This document shows, one piece after another, positions 9,387 to 17,953 of a DNA stretch of 64,000 nt. How positions within the stretch are numbered: the first letter of the stretch is position 1; each line of letters begins with the position of its first letter. The DNA is taken from the NCBI RefSeq assembly GCF_965218915.1, contig NZ_OZ244708.1:2170001-2234000 (forward strand), read 5' to 3'. The notes under the pieces are model-generated. The model saw nothing but the letters and a program-made list of their open reading frames with translations, had not been told where the DNA came from and did no database searches. The stretch comes from Novosphingopyxis sp965218915 (GTDB taxonomy: Bacteria; Pseudomonadota; Alphaproteobacteria; Sphingomonadales; Sphingomonadaceae). Position numbers and translations under genes: made by a program.

Positions 9387-10544
9387 TTATTTCCACGTAT
9401 TGCGCAGCAGGCGCTGGAAATTACCGCCGAGTACAGCCTTTATATTTTCTGCAGAATAATTACGCCGCAGCAACTCCTCTGTGAGATCGAACATTTTGAG
9501 CGGATGGTCGAAACCATCGACGTCAATCTTGTCTCGGAAGGCATAGCTGCCTTTATATGCCGCCCGCAGCATTGCGTTTTGCTCGGGTTTCATGTCGTCA
9601 TAACCGTATAGATCGGAATCGGACCCGATTCCAACGTGCTCAATTGAGGTCAGTTTTACGACATGATCAATATGATCCGCGATATTGCTTATATTGGTGG
9701 GGTCGGTCTTACTGACAAATTGACGTACGCCAGCAATCCCCATGACCCCACCTTTATCACCAAGTGCCTTGATCGCTTCATCGGTCTTGCTCCGCGCATG
9801 ACCGGAAATGGCACGGCAGTTACTATGCGTGAATGCGATCGGGACAGGAGATAGTTCCACGGCATCAAGCGTTGTCTGGTCGCCGCTATGCGATACGTCC
9901 ACCAGCATGCCGACCTCGTTCATCGCTTTAATGATTTCAACGCCATAATCGCTAACGCCGCCATCAACACGTTCTGTGCTTCCCGATCCCAGCAAGTTTT
10001 GGCTGTTATAAGTAAGCTGCGAGCAGCGCTGCCCTACATCGTAGAAGGTTTTGACGTCCGACGCAGTACGGAAATGATCGGCATTTTGCACTCCCATGAT
10101 GACGCCGATCCGGCCGGTTGCCTTTGCATGTTCCAGTTCGGCCATTGTTCCGATCAGGGCAAAAACATCGGGGCTACGGCCTGCATAACCTTGCCAGTTG
10201 GCAAAATAGGCAAGCGCATTGGTAAACGCCTCCGGCCCTCCCAGACCGAATGAGTTGTGAAATCCGGTTATCCCGCTGGCTTTGTAATCTGCAATTGCCT
10301 GTGCACTCGGCGGCCTGGTATTGGCATCAGGTGAGAAATCCATGTGCAACGGGGCCAGCATATCGATCACAAGCGCCTCGCCCACGATGTCCATGGCGCG
10401 TGTCGAATATTTGCGCGGACTTGCAGCGCTGAGACTATAATAACCGGAGTTGAGCATGGGGAATGCCAACGCTGCGCTGCCGGCGCCTGCCACAAATGAC
10501 CGCCGACTCAGTCTTGCTTGCTTGCCCATTACAAAGCCTCTCAT
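9387..10544 (-). CDS. M19 dipeptidase-like protein, Tat-exported
   Basis: The N-terminus carries a twin-arginine signal, LSRRSFVAGAG followed by a hydrophobic run to AFPML, so the folded enzyme should be exported by Tat. Either the ATG at 10544 (AGGA upstream) or that at 10529 (GAGAGG upstream) could be the start. M19 ligand regions seen are HMD (LAPLHMDFSPD), His in DVSHSGDQTT, His in FTHSNCRAI and Asp in GIGSDSD. At the place where the lipoprotein paralogue has its bridging Glu (SMENSYP), this protein has Gln (GVQNADHF). It may belong to a subgroup with a changed metal site. It lies between dgcN and dgcA in the same direction, so a role in releasing D-amino acids from dipeptides is likely but not proven. 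Confidence 0.87.
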   Translation of the reverse strand: MRGFVMGKQARLSRRSFVAGAGSAALAFPMLNSGYYSLSAASPRKYSTRAMDIVGEALVIDMLAPLHMDFSPDANTRPPSAQAIADYKASGITGFHNSFGLGGPEAFTNALAYFANWQGYAGRSPDVFALIGTMAELEHAKATGRIGVIMGVQNADHFRTASDVKTFYDVGQRCSQLTYNSQNLLGSGSTERVDGGVSDYGVEIIKAMNEVGMLVDVSHSGDQTTLDAVELSPVPIAFTHSNCRAISGHARSKTDEAIKALGDKGGVMGIAGVRQFVSKTDPTNISNIADHIDHVVKLTSIEHVGIGSDSDLYGYDDMKPEQNAMLRAAYKGSYAFRDKIDVDGFDHPLKMFDLTEELLRRNYSAENIKAVLGGNFQRLLRNTWK

Positions 10545-10639
10545 ATTTATCCTGATTAGGACATTAGTTGCCTTATAAGAAAAATGTCAAAGGATTTCTT
10601 GGCATTTGCGGTGGGCTCAACCCACTGCGCAGCGAGGCT

Positions 10640-11650
10640 CTATGCTGCGCGCAATCCCCACAATTCACTCGGGCACCAGATATGGCCATCTGAATATTCT
10701 ACTGCGGGGGAGCGATCCTTCCGGAGAAAGGTCGGACCGTCGAGATCTACCACATCACACAGCTGCCCGAGAATGAATGACGGGGCCATCGACAGGCTGC
10801 TGCCCATCATGTTTCCAACCATAACATTCAGACCCAATTCTTTGGCGCGCCGGGCAATCGCAAGCCCTTCGGTAAGACCGCCGCACTTGTCGAGCTTGAT
10901 ATTGATTACATCAAATCGGCCTACCAGCCCCTCCACATCGGTAAGCGAAAGGGCGCTCTCATCTGCGGCGAAGGGGATTCGTCTCTCGAACCCGTCCAGA
11001 TCGCGTTCCCGCCCCCGCGCCAGCGGCTGTTCCAACAGCTTAATGTCATTCTCGAGCAGCACATCGACCAGCTCGGTGAGGCTACCGATTTCATAGCCCT
11101 GATTGGCGTCGACACCGATCCAGCAGTCCGGGCGCGCGGTTCGAACGGCGACAACGCGCGCGAAATCTACGCCGCCATCGCCCGTCAGTTTAAGCTTGAG
11201 GGCCTTAAAATCAGTCAGCGTCGCTGCTTTGTTCGCCATCACGTCAGGTTCTTGCGCGCCCAAGGTAATCGTCGTTAGAAGCGCATGGGGCGCCTCAGAT
11301 AGCCCCGCGATCTCCCATACCGGCACTCCGCTAGCCTTTGCTTCCAGTTCCCAATATGCGCAATCAATCGCGTTGCGGGCCCCGCCATGCGCAAGGAGCT
11401 GTTGCAATGTGTCGCGCGTCGCACCTGCCTCAATCGCCGCTCTCACCTGTTCGATATCGGCGAGCATTTTTGTTGTGTCGTCGCCTAGATAATAAGCGCC
11501 CGCAGCCTCGCCACGGCCGATATTCTCACCATCCGATAATGTTACCAGAACGACTTCGGTTTCGGTAAATAGATGACCCGAGATGCGAAACGGCTCACGA
11601 TAAGGGTATGTCTCGGTGGAAACACCGAGGGATAGTAATCCCGACATCAA
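10640..11650 (-). CDS. dgcA: Enolase-superfamily N-acetyl-D-glutamate racemase / dipeptide epimerase (DgcA-like)
   Basis: The 336-residue protein has the full acid-base and metal set of the muconate-lactonizing/dipeptide-epimerase subgroup. KLK gives Lys152 and Lys154, DANQGY gives Asp181, LLEQPL gives Glu207, ADES gives Asp230, and INIKLDKCGG gives Lys252. Two opposed lysines across the barrel are the signature of 1,1-proton transfer on L/D-amino-acid derivatives. Relatives are L-Ala-D/L-Glu epimerases and the DgcA racemase that works with DgcN. The DgcN gene is about 1.3 kb downstream on the same strand, which favours DgcA. If it instead epimerises L-Ala-D-Glu, it would still feed D-Glu from murein peptides into L-Glu. 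No signal sequence is present. Confidence 0.82.
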   Translation of the reverse strand: MMSGLLSLGVSTETYPYREPFRISGHLFTETEVVLVTLSDGENIGRGEAAGAYYLGDDTTKMLADIEQVRAAIEAGATRDTLQQLLAHGGARNAIDCAYWELEAKASGVPVWEIAGLSEAPHALLTTITLGAQEPDVMANKAATLTDFKALKLKLTGDGGVDFARVVAVRTARPDCWIGVDANQGYEIGSLTELVDVLLENDIKLLEQPLARGRERDLDGFERRIPFAADESALSLTDVEGLVGRFDVINIKLDKCGGLTEGLAIARRAKELGLNVMVGNMMGSSLSMAPSFILGQLCDVVDLDGPTFLRKDRSPAVEYSDGHIWCPSELWGLRAA

Positions 11651-11682
11651 AAATTTTCTTTCATAAGGGGTGGGCCTGAGTA

Positions 11683-13275
11683 CTATCTACTTGGCCCAAC
11701 CGGCGTGAACAACAGATCATCATAATCATAACTAAAGTCCGCAATCGGTGAGGCAGCTTTCATTGTCACGCGATCGACGGCTCCATCGACATCAAGCGAG
11801 AATGTCACGTAGGCAGGCTCAATCGCCTTGTCGGTCAAGCGGGTGACAAAGCTGTCATATTGATAATGCTCAAGCCGTCCATTCATACGCGGGGTAGAGG
11901 CGAAATCAATCGTCAGACCTTTCGCATCGCGTCCAACAATAATCTTGCCGTACCAAGGATCGACATACTCCCCGACATAGATATCCAAGGTCCGGGATGG
12001 TCCGACTTCCGCAGGAGCTGCCTGCTCCATTTGCTGCATGGCGAGGCCTCTTTCGACCAGTTCCGTCCGGACCGCCTCCCATTTTTCCGGCCAGCCCGCC
12101 TTTGGCGCGCCCAAATAGTGATCAATTAGTTCAAACATCATACCGCGCAGAACTTGCCCGTCTTCAGAATTTATCATGATTGCAAAACCGACATCCTTGT
12201 CGGGGATCATGGCCACGACGGTCTTGAACCCGAACACTGCGCCGCCATGGGATAAGATCTTTACACCGCGATAATCGCTCACATCCCAACCCAATGCATA
12301 CGCATCGAAATTGGGCTTGGTCGCCGCCAGTAACGGGTGCGGCTCGCCAATCGGTTGTAGCACCACTGGCTTCCACATTTCTCTTGATGCCGCCTCGCTG
12401 AACAAGCGCTCGCCATTCGGCATCTTGCCATGCGCCAGCTGGATCTGCAGCCACGTAGCCATGTCGCGGGCGCTAATCGCAAGGCCGCCAGCAGGCGCCG
12501 CCGTCCGGCCCAGCTCATCGCGTTCATCAAGCATCTCCTGCTTACCCGCCCCGCGCAGACCGCCATCAAGCCGCGCATGCGGAAACGCTCGGTTTTCCGA
12601 CGCAAAGCGTGGCTCGCTGGCAGCGGTGCTGTCATTCATCTCCGCCTTGGCGAAAATATGCTCTGCGATATAGTCTTCCCAAGTCTGTCCGGTCACTTCC
12701 TCGATCAGCTGTCCGGCCACCATGTAGAGAATGTTGTCATAGGCATAGCCGTATCGAAAACTGGTCTCGGGCTTAATATAGGCTAGGCGCTGCACCGCTT
12801 CCTTACGCGTCAAGTTCGTTCGCGGAACGAACAATAGATCACCCGCGCCCAGCCCTAAACCGCTGCGATGAACAAGCAAATCACGGACTGTCATCTCGCG
12901 TGTGACATAGGGATCGTACATCCGGAACCACGGCATATGGTCGATCACCTTGTCATCCCAGCCGATCCGGCCCTGATCCACCAGCAAAGCCAACCCCGCC
13001 ACCGTTACCGCCTTGCCGGTTGAGCCGGTCAGGAACAGCGTTCCGTCATCGACCGGCTTTTCGCCGCCCAGCTTTCGCGTGCCATACCCTTTTACCAGCG
13101 TAACTTCACCCTGCTCCACAATTGCAACAGCCATGCCGGGCACGCCCGCCGTCTGCCGAACGTCCTCAATCCGCTCGTCAAAATTTTCCGGGGGCTTAGC
13201 CGCAACATTGCCGGCAAGTGGCACAAACAGAATGAATGCCAGCACATATTTCAAAGGGCGGTGATTATTGCTCAT
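11683..13275 (-). CDS. Exported beta-lactamase-family (class C) serine hydrolase
   Basis: The 530-residue protein starts with a Sec signal peptide (hydrophobic residues 9-23, AGNVAAKP cleavage region). The catalytic fold has FLTGSTGK, with Ser85 and Lys88 as SxxK pair, and YAYDN as the Y-x-N motif. HGGAVFGF is likely the third, KTG-like position. The C-terminal 120 residues form a separate beta-rich domain often seen after this fold in D-aminopeptidase and esterase members. It is the first gene of the minus-strand peptidase run and lies 32 bases upstream of dgcA. Activity on D-amino-acid peptides is a reasonable guess from context; esterase or beta-lactam activity cannot be excluded. Confidence 0.88.
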   Translation of the reverse strand: MSNNHRPLKYVLAFILFVPLAGNVAAKPPENFDERIEDVRQTAGVPGMAVAIVEQGEVTLVKGYGTRKLGGEKPVDDGTLFLTGSTGKAVTVAGLALLVDQGRIGWDDKVIDHMPWFRMYDPYVTREMTVRDLLVHRSGLGLGAGDLLFVPRTNLTRKEAVQRLAYIKPETSFRYGYAYDNILYMVAGQLIEEVTGQTWEDYIAEHIFAKAEMNDSTAASEPRFASENRAFPHARLDGGLRGAGKQEMLDERDELGRTAAPAGGLAISARDMATWLQIQLAHGKMPNGERLFSEAASREMWKPVVLQPIGEPHPLLAATKPNFDAYALGWDVSDYRGVKILSHGGAVFGFKTVVAMIPDKDVGFAIMINSEDGQVLRGMMFELIDHYLGAPKAGWPEKWEAVRTELVERGLAMQQMEQAAPAEVGPSRTLDIYVGEYVDPWYGKIIVGRDAKGLTIDFASTPRMNGRLEHYQYDSFVTRLTDKAIEPAYVTFSLDVDGAVDRVTMKAASPIADFSYDYDDLLFTPVGPSR

Positions 13276-13358
13276 TTATCCATTCCCCGTTGCCCACGTT
13301 TTCTCTTGGCGCCCGCCACCCCAGTGACAGCGCTCAATTGGACCGCCTTTAGCCTAAA

Positions 13359-13544
13359 ATGAGAATTATTCCAAATCAGATATCGATGATTGCCGCATAT
13401 GACGGCCTCGACGCTCGGCGTGGCGAATATGACCTAAGCGAATCATCTTTCAACTCGCTTGGCTACAAGTTCCTACGCGCCGATCGGAAGGCGGAAGCGA
13501 TACAGGTCTTCCGCTGGGCAGCTTCGCGATTTCCGGACACGTGG
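13359..13544 (+). pseudogene. Remnant of a TPR-like tail of a serine hydrolase
   Basis: The reading frame encodes YDLSESSFNSLGYKFL and AIQVFRWAASRFPDTW. This is the pattern of the tetratricopeptide-like C-terminal tail found in many beta-lactamase-family hydrolases (NALGY, then AIxVFxxNxxxFPxSWN). The expected continuation is absent and the frame runs straight into unrelated sequence at about 13545. No catalytic domain precedes it, so this is a 3' gene fragment left by deletion. Confidence 0.6.
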
Positions 13545-13761
13545 TTTTTCGAAGTCGAAGCGCGTCTCGACTGGCTTCACGCGGCGCTACCGCCGCGCCA
13601 TGTGCGCAGCGAAGAGCAGAACAGATTTCAGCAATTTTCCACGCCCATACTGGCTTGGTTGATGGCGAAGGCATGCGGAATTGAACCGGGCGACGTCGTT
13701 CTCGAACCCTCCGCGGGAAGGCCTATTCGCCGCGCTTCTGTCCAGTGCCGCCCCGGCATAA
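13545..13761 (+). pseudogene. Fragment of a strawberry-notch-type methylase/helicase, frameshifted
   Basis: The frame gives ARLDWLHAALPP, then VRSEEQNRFQQFSTP and GDVVLEPSAG, the N-terminal methyltransferase part of strawberry-notch-like NTPases found on sphingomonad mobile elements. The normal EPSAGTGLFA motif is broken near 13720: after EPSAG the reading shifts by what looks like a 2-base loss, and GLFAALLSSAAPA continues in another frame to a TAA at 13759. Only about 70 codons of a gene normally well over 1000 codons remain. Confidence 0.6.
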
Positions 13762-13863
13762 TCGGTCCGCGATGCTGGCGCCGATGATGCGGTCGATGTC
13801 GACGGGGAGAAGTCAGAATTTCAGCTGTTCGAGCACGAGGTTGCAACACCATCGGATCGAGCG

Positions 13864-14427
13864 GTGGCGTTCGGTGATTTAGCAGAGACTTTCACTCGCT
13901 CGACCACTGGGTCGCCCCTTTCACGGCAGAGTAACAACTCATCGTTTCGCGAAGCCATCTACGCAGCGAGCATCCGTGAAGCGGAATTGCGCTACGCCCT
14001 GCCGTCCGGGCTCCTGCGCGCGCTCATCTGGCAGGAATCGCGGTTTAGCCCGATGGCCATCAGTCCGGCGGGCGCCGCGGGCCTCGCGCAACTCATGCCC
14101 GCCACCGCGCGCTACCTGGGCGTTTCCAATCGCCACGATCCCGGAGCCAGTATCGACGGCGGCGCACGTTATCTTCGCGAAATGCTCGACAAATTCGGCG
14201 CCATCCATTTGGCTTTGGCCGCCTATAATGCTGGACCTGGCGCGGTGGCGCGTGCCAAAGGCATCCCCGGCAACAAGGAAACGCCGGGTTATGTCCAGTC
14301 CGTGCTGGCACGCTGGAAAGTGATCGTTCGGTTTTTTCGCTTATCAAAAAAGGAAGTGCGCAGATATGCCGCTTCGACCTTGTCCGATATCGCATGCGCT
14401 AAAGCCGCTTCTGCTACCTCTCCCTGA
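13864..14427 (+). CDS. Lytic transglycosylase (SLT domain) with chimeric 3' end
   Basis: A soluble lytic transglycosylase domain spans about residues 40-150: LIWQESRFSP with catalytic Glu58, AAGLAQLMPATA, GARYLREML, and LALAAYNAGPGAV. Such VirB1-like enzymes open murein for conjugation machinery. The domain is complete, but there is no signal peptide and the start (GTG at 13864) is uncertain because the frame stays open upstream to the TAA at 13759. After VLARW (about 14320) the frame runs antisense through the end of the integrase remnant, so the original 3' end is lost and the last 35 residues are spurious. Probably a truncated, non-functional mobile-element gene. Confidence 0.6.
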   Translation: MAFGDLAETFTRSTTGSPLSRQSNNSSFREAIYAASIREAELRYALPSGLLRALIWQESRFSPMAISPAGAAGLAQLMPATARYLGVSNRHDPGASIDGGARYLREMLDKFGAIHLALAAYNAGPGAVARAKGIPGNKETPGYVQSVLARWKVIVRFFRLSKKEVRRYAASTLSDIACAKAASATSP

Positions 14428-15437
14428 TAGTTTGTTTTTTCGGCAACCCAGTCGCGAAAGGACGAACGAAACCCATGAACCGTCACGCCGATTTCCATAT
14501 CCCGTAACATTTTGAGCAATGTCATATCGGACATCGACGACATGCGCTGTCGGCCAGGAAAGATCAGATCGTCCGCTTCGCAGCGAAAGCCCTGCGCCCG
14601 ATCCAGAACATCGTGTGCTTGGGCGGTAGTGGGACGGCATGCTCGCGCTCCATTTTCATCCGTGAAGCTGGAAGCGTCCAAACCTTTGACCTCAGATCGA
14701 CTTCCGACCACCGTGCGCCTCGAACTTCACCTGACCGTGACGCATTGAGGATCAGAAATTCTAGCGCCAATCGACCAACCGTATGGCGCTCTCGGAGATT
14801 CACTAGGAAAGTTGGAATATCTGCATAGCGCATTGCCGCGAAGTGAGCTGACTTTTTGGGTTGGCGAGGCAATCCGCGTGCAAGCGACCGCATGGGCGCT
14901 TCCGTGCTCCTGAAACCCTTGGCATAGGACCAGTCGAGCACCACGCCGATGCGTTGACGCACCCGACGTGCGGTTTCGGGCTTCTCCAGCCAAATAGGTG
15001 CCAGGACATCCCTGATTGCCGGCCCTTCGATCTCCGAAACCAGCTTGTCGCCAATGAACGGGAAGACATAGGTTTGCAGTATCGAAATCCATTGCGCTTG
15101 ATGCTTACCGTTCTTCCAGGCCGCCTTATGTTCGAAATACACGAAGTTGGCGGCATCCCGGAATGTCGGAATGATGCCCTTTTCCTTTTTACGCTCGGCG
15201 ACGACGTCAATCCCGGCCTTTGACTGTCGTCGGATTTCGACCGTCGTTTGCCGGGCCTCACTTAGTGACACCCGGATATGGTCCAATCCCAATGTCTCGG
15301 CGGCGACCAGCTGATTGGACCCGCACAATCCAGCTCGCCTTGCCGGACTTGTTGAGAATGAGGATTAATCCGTCACCGTCCGAGTATCGCCCCGCCGTTT
15401 TGGGATTGCGCAGCTTCACAGCAGTCAGGTTTCCCAT
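14289..15437 (-). pseudogene. int: P4-type tyrosine recombinase (integrase), two frameshifts
   Basis: From the ATG at 15437 the frame reads LRNPKTAGRYSDGDGLIL, the usual N-terminal DUF4102-like domain of P4-type integrases, then stops at about 15262. The next frame takes over near 15285 (SLSEARQT) and carries the SAM-like core-binding region and the first catalytic Arg (LNASRSGEVRGARW). A second shift at about 14628, within VPLPP, moves to a third frame with HGFRSSFRDW (His and Arg) and the Tyr in VEAAYLRTSFFDK. All catalytic residues therefore survive but in three frames. The C-terminus is replaced after FFDK by antisense transglycosylase sequence. The gene sits just beyond the 3' end of tRNA-Ser, as expected for an integrated island. 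Confidence 0.85.
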
Positions 15438-15584
15438 AACTGGAACTCCTTCCGCACATTCTTTTCCACACTATGCGGGAGATGCAGTGAAACATATAGA
15501 GAACGGAAGAGAGAATGCCAAGGCCTAAAAGCGCTTATTCCCTACGCTTTTTGGATTTTCCGGAACTTTAAGAGATTGCAGTAT

Positions 15585-15674
<90 letters not shown>

Positions 15675-15798
15675 GCGAGGCGAACGGAGGCATCGGTCCG
15701 GGCGTGAGCCCCGCCTCCGTTCGGCAAGGCGCGGCCTCTAGCGCAGTCCTCCGCGCTTGCCAAGCGGATCGGTTGAATTTCCGGTGCGTTTCGCCGAT

Positions 15799-16152
15799 AT
15801 GACATCCGCAATGACCAGCAATCCCCCCTTTCGCCAAGCGCGCTTCGGCATCGGCGACGTCGTGCGCCACCGCTTCCTCGACTTTCGCGGCGTGGTGTTC
15901 GATGTCGATGCCGAGTTCTCCAACAGCGAGGACTGGTACGAGGCGATCCCGGAGAAACTGCGCCCGCCGCGGGATCAACCTTTCTACCATCTGTTCGCCG
16001 AGAACGAGGATTCGAGCTACATCGCCTATGTCAGCCAGGGCAATCTGCTGGACGATCATGATGGCGGCCCGGTCGATCACCCCGAGGTCGGCCAGTATTT
16101 CGCCGCCTGGTCGGGCGAAAGATACGCCCTCCCCGCGCACCGGCGCAACTGA
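15799..16152 (+). CDS. hspQ: Heat shock protein HspQ
   Basis: The 117-residue protein shows the HspQ/YccV signature: RFGIGDVVRHRFLDFRGVVFDVD, then WYEAIPEKLRPPRDQPFYHL and YIAYVSQGNL. The family is a small beta-barrel that in enterobacteria binds hemimethylated DNA and acts as specificity factor or substrate of Lon. The start is the ATG at 15799; one at 15811 is also possible and no clear ribosome site separates them. It is the first core gene after the tRNA-Ser junction, and its codon use matches the high-GC core. The convergent neighbour is an ABC-2 permease. Confidence 0.9.
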   Translation: MTSAMTSNPPFRQARFGIGDVVRHRFLDFRGVVFDVDAEFSNSEDWYEAIPEKLRPPRDQPFYHLFAENEDSSYIAYVSQGNLLDDHDGGPVDHPEVGQYFAAWSGERYALPAHRRN

Positions 16153-16179
16153 GCTCCATCAGTACCGATCAACGCCGCA

Positions 16180-17022
16180 TCAACTGCGGATTTTCCAGCC
16201 CGAACGCAGCAACAGATAGACCAGGGTCCCCGCGATCAGGTTCAGCACGAACACCACCAGCGCTCCGATCGACACCGGCGAATCGGACACGCCGAGAAAG
16301 CCGTAGCGAAACCCCGAGATAATATAGAAGAACGGGTTGGCGTGGCTGATCGCCTGGAAGCTGGGCGCCAGCCGCTCGACCGAATAGAAGGTGCCCGAGA
16401 GCAACGCGAGCGGCGCGATCACGAAATTGGTGACCGCCGCGGCATGATCGAACTTTTCCGCCCAGATCGAGGTGAACAGGCCGAGGATCGCCAGGAAGGT
16501 GGCGCCGTTGAGGCCGAACCAGAGCACCGCCCAGGGCTCGCGCACCGCCACCGAGACGCCCGGCCACAGCAGCATCGCCAGCCACACCGCGCCGCCGACC
16601 GCGCAGGCGCGCGTCACCGATCCGGCGATCAACGCGAACATCAGCTCGGCATAGCTGAGCGGCGGCAGCAGATAATCGACGATCGTGCCTTGGATCTTGC
16701 CGACCAGCAGCGAGAAGCTGGCGTTGGCGAAACTGTTCTGCAGCATGCCCATGACGATGAGGCCCGGCGCCAGGAAGTCGACGAACGGATGCCCTAGCGC
16801 GGTGCGCCCTCCACGCGCGAGCGCGACCGTGAAGATGATCAGATAGAGCAGCGTGGTGATGCCCGGCGCCCACACCGTCTGCAGTTGCACGCGCATGAAG
16901 CGGCGCACTTCCTTGACGTAGAGCGTTTTCAGGCCCGCCCAGTTGACGCCGGATATGGTCGGCACGCCGAAGCCCGGTTGCGAAGGACCGGCCTGTTTCC
17001 TAAATTCGCTGTTGGACGCCAT
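16180..17022 (-). CDS. ABC-2 type transporter permease
   Basis: The 280-residue protein begins with a cytoplasmic stretch containing LKTLYVKEVRRFMR, the amphipathic element typical of ABC-2 permeases. Six hydrophobic segments follow (for example TLLYLIIFTVAL, FLAPGLIVMGML, FVIAPLALLSGTFYSVERLP-like, and FVLNLIAGTLVYLLL). The NPFFYIISGFRYGFLG motif near the end is a hallmark of this family. The ATPase partner is not next to it in the window. It is divergent from gcrA with about 80 bases between starts. The exported substrate (polysaccharide, lipid or drug) cannot be told. Confidence 0.88.
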   Translation of the reverse strand: MASNSEFRKQAGPSQPGFGVPTISGVNWAGLKTLYVKEVRRFMRVQLQTVWAPGITTLLYLIIFTVALARGGRTALGHPFVDFLAPGLIVMGMLQNSFANASFSLLVGKIQGTIVDYLLPPLSYAELMFALIAGSVTRACAVGGAVWLAMLLWPGVSVAVREPWAVLWFGLNGATFLAILGLFTSIWAEKFDHAAAVTNFVIAPLALLSGTFYSVERLAPSFQAISHANPFFYIISGFRYGFLGVSDSPVSIGALVVFVLNLIAGTLVYLLLRSGWKIRS

Positions 17023-17103
17023 GCGGCAATCGCCTAACGCCTGCCGCTTCCCGCCGCAACCGCCGCGCGCCCGCGCCGCCCGATACCAACGAGAAAGATT
17101 TTC

Positions 17104-17748
17104 ATGGCCTGGACCGACGAACGGATCGATTTGCTCAAGAAGCTCTGGGAAGAGGGTCTCACCGCCAGCCAGATCGCCGAGGAACTGGGCGAGGTCAGCC
17201 GCAACGCGGTGATCGGCAAGGCGCATCGCCTCGGTCTCAAGGCGCGCCCCTCGCCGGTCAAGGCGAACGAACCCGAGAAGAACGTCGAGTCCGCGCCGGA
17301 CAAAACCGACGCGCCCGCCCAGGACGAACCAGCGGCGAAGCCCGAGACCGAGACGACCGAAGCCGAGGAAAAGCCGGCACCGGAAGAACTCAAGGCCGAT
17401 GGCAAACCGCAGCAAAAGATCGTCTCGATCGGCCCCGGCGGTTTCATGCGCCAGGGCCCGGGCGACCAGCAGCCGCCGATCCCGCCCGCGCCGCCGCGCC
17501 GGCTGGTGCCGGCCAAGCCGAGCCCCGAAATCGCCGACAAGACCAGCCTGCTCGAGCTTAACGAGCGCGTCTGCCGCTGGCCGATGGGCCATCCGGGCGA
17601 GGCCGATTTCCATTTTTGCGGGCAGGACGTCAATCCGGGCTTCCCTTACTGCGTGGAACATTGCGGCCGCGCCTACCAGGCGCAGCTCCCCCGAGGCGCC
17701 CGCCGCCCCCCGCCCCCGCTGCCCTTCGGCGGCCCACGGGTGCGCTGA
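17104..17748 (+). CDS. gcrA: GcrA cell-cycle regulator
   Basis: The N-terminus MAWTDERIDLLKKLW, then SQIAEELGEVSRNAVIGKAHRLGL, is the conserved GcrA DNA-binding helix-turn-helix. After a low-complexity acidic/proline linker (about residues 55-145) comes the C-terminal domain with ERVCRWPMGHPGEADFHFCG and GFPYCVEHC, which contacts the sigma-70 region 2. GcrA stimulates promoters carrying methylated GANTC sites and is restricted to Alphaproteobacteria, one of the clearest taxonomic signals in the window. Length 214 is a little above the Caulobacter protein because of the linker. Divergent from the ABC permease. Confidence 0.95.
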   Translation: MAWTDERIDLLKKLWEEGLTASQIAEELGEVSRNAVIGKAHRLGLKARPSPVKANEPEKNVESAPDKTDAPAQDEPAAKPETETTEAEEKPAPEELKADGKPQQKIVSIGPGGFMRQGPGDQQPPIPPAPPRRLVPAKPSPEIADKTSLLELNERVCRWPMGHPGEADFHFCGQDVNPGFPYCVEHCGRAYQAQLPRGARRPPPPLPFGGPRVR

Positions 17749-17765
17749 GCGGTCCCCATTTTTAC

Positions 17766-17868
17766 CGTCATTCCGGGCTCGACCCGGAAACGCAGTTCGG
17801 CGGAGCCAATCCAGGGCGAGATGGAACCGCCGCTGGGTCCTGGATCCCGGGTCAAGCCCGGGATGACG
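17766..17868. repeat. Intergenic palindromic repeat (CGTCATTCCGGG...GGGATGACG type)
   Basis: The ends CGTCATTCCGGGCTCGACCCGG and CCGGGTCAAGCCCGGGATGACG are inverted relatives, each with its own small palindrome, and enclose CCAGGGC/TCCTGGATC. Close relatives occur at 27546, 32565 and 57825. Confidence 0.8.
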
Positions 17869-17953
17869 TTTGAAGTTTGGGCCAGCTTTGCGCGCAATTT
17901 GCAGCATTCCGAAAGTTCGCAGTGGTCACACCCACGCACCCTCGTAATTCTGC

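Noticed and set aside
13359..13787. An intact 142-residue gene
   Set aside because: It joins two unrelated family fragments, and the second is frameshifted within a conserved motif.
16180..17907. A single 575-codon protein joining the ABC-2 permease to upstream sequence
   Set aside because: The first 295 codons are antisense to gcrA and the repeat at 17766; the permease starts at 17022.
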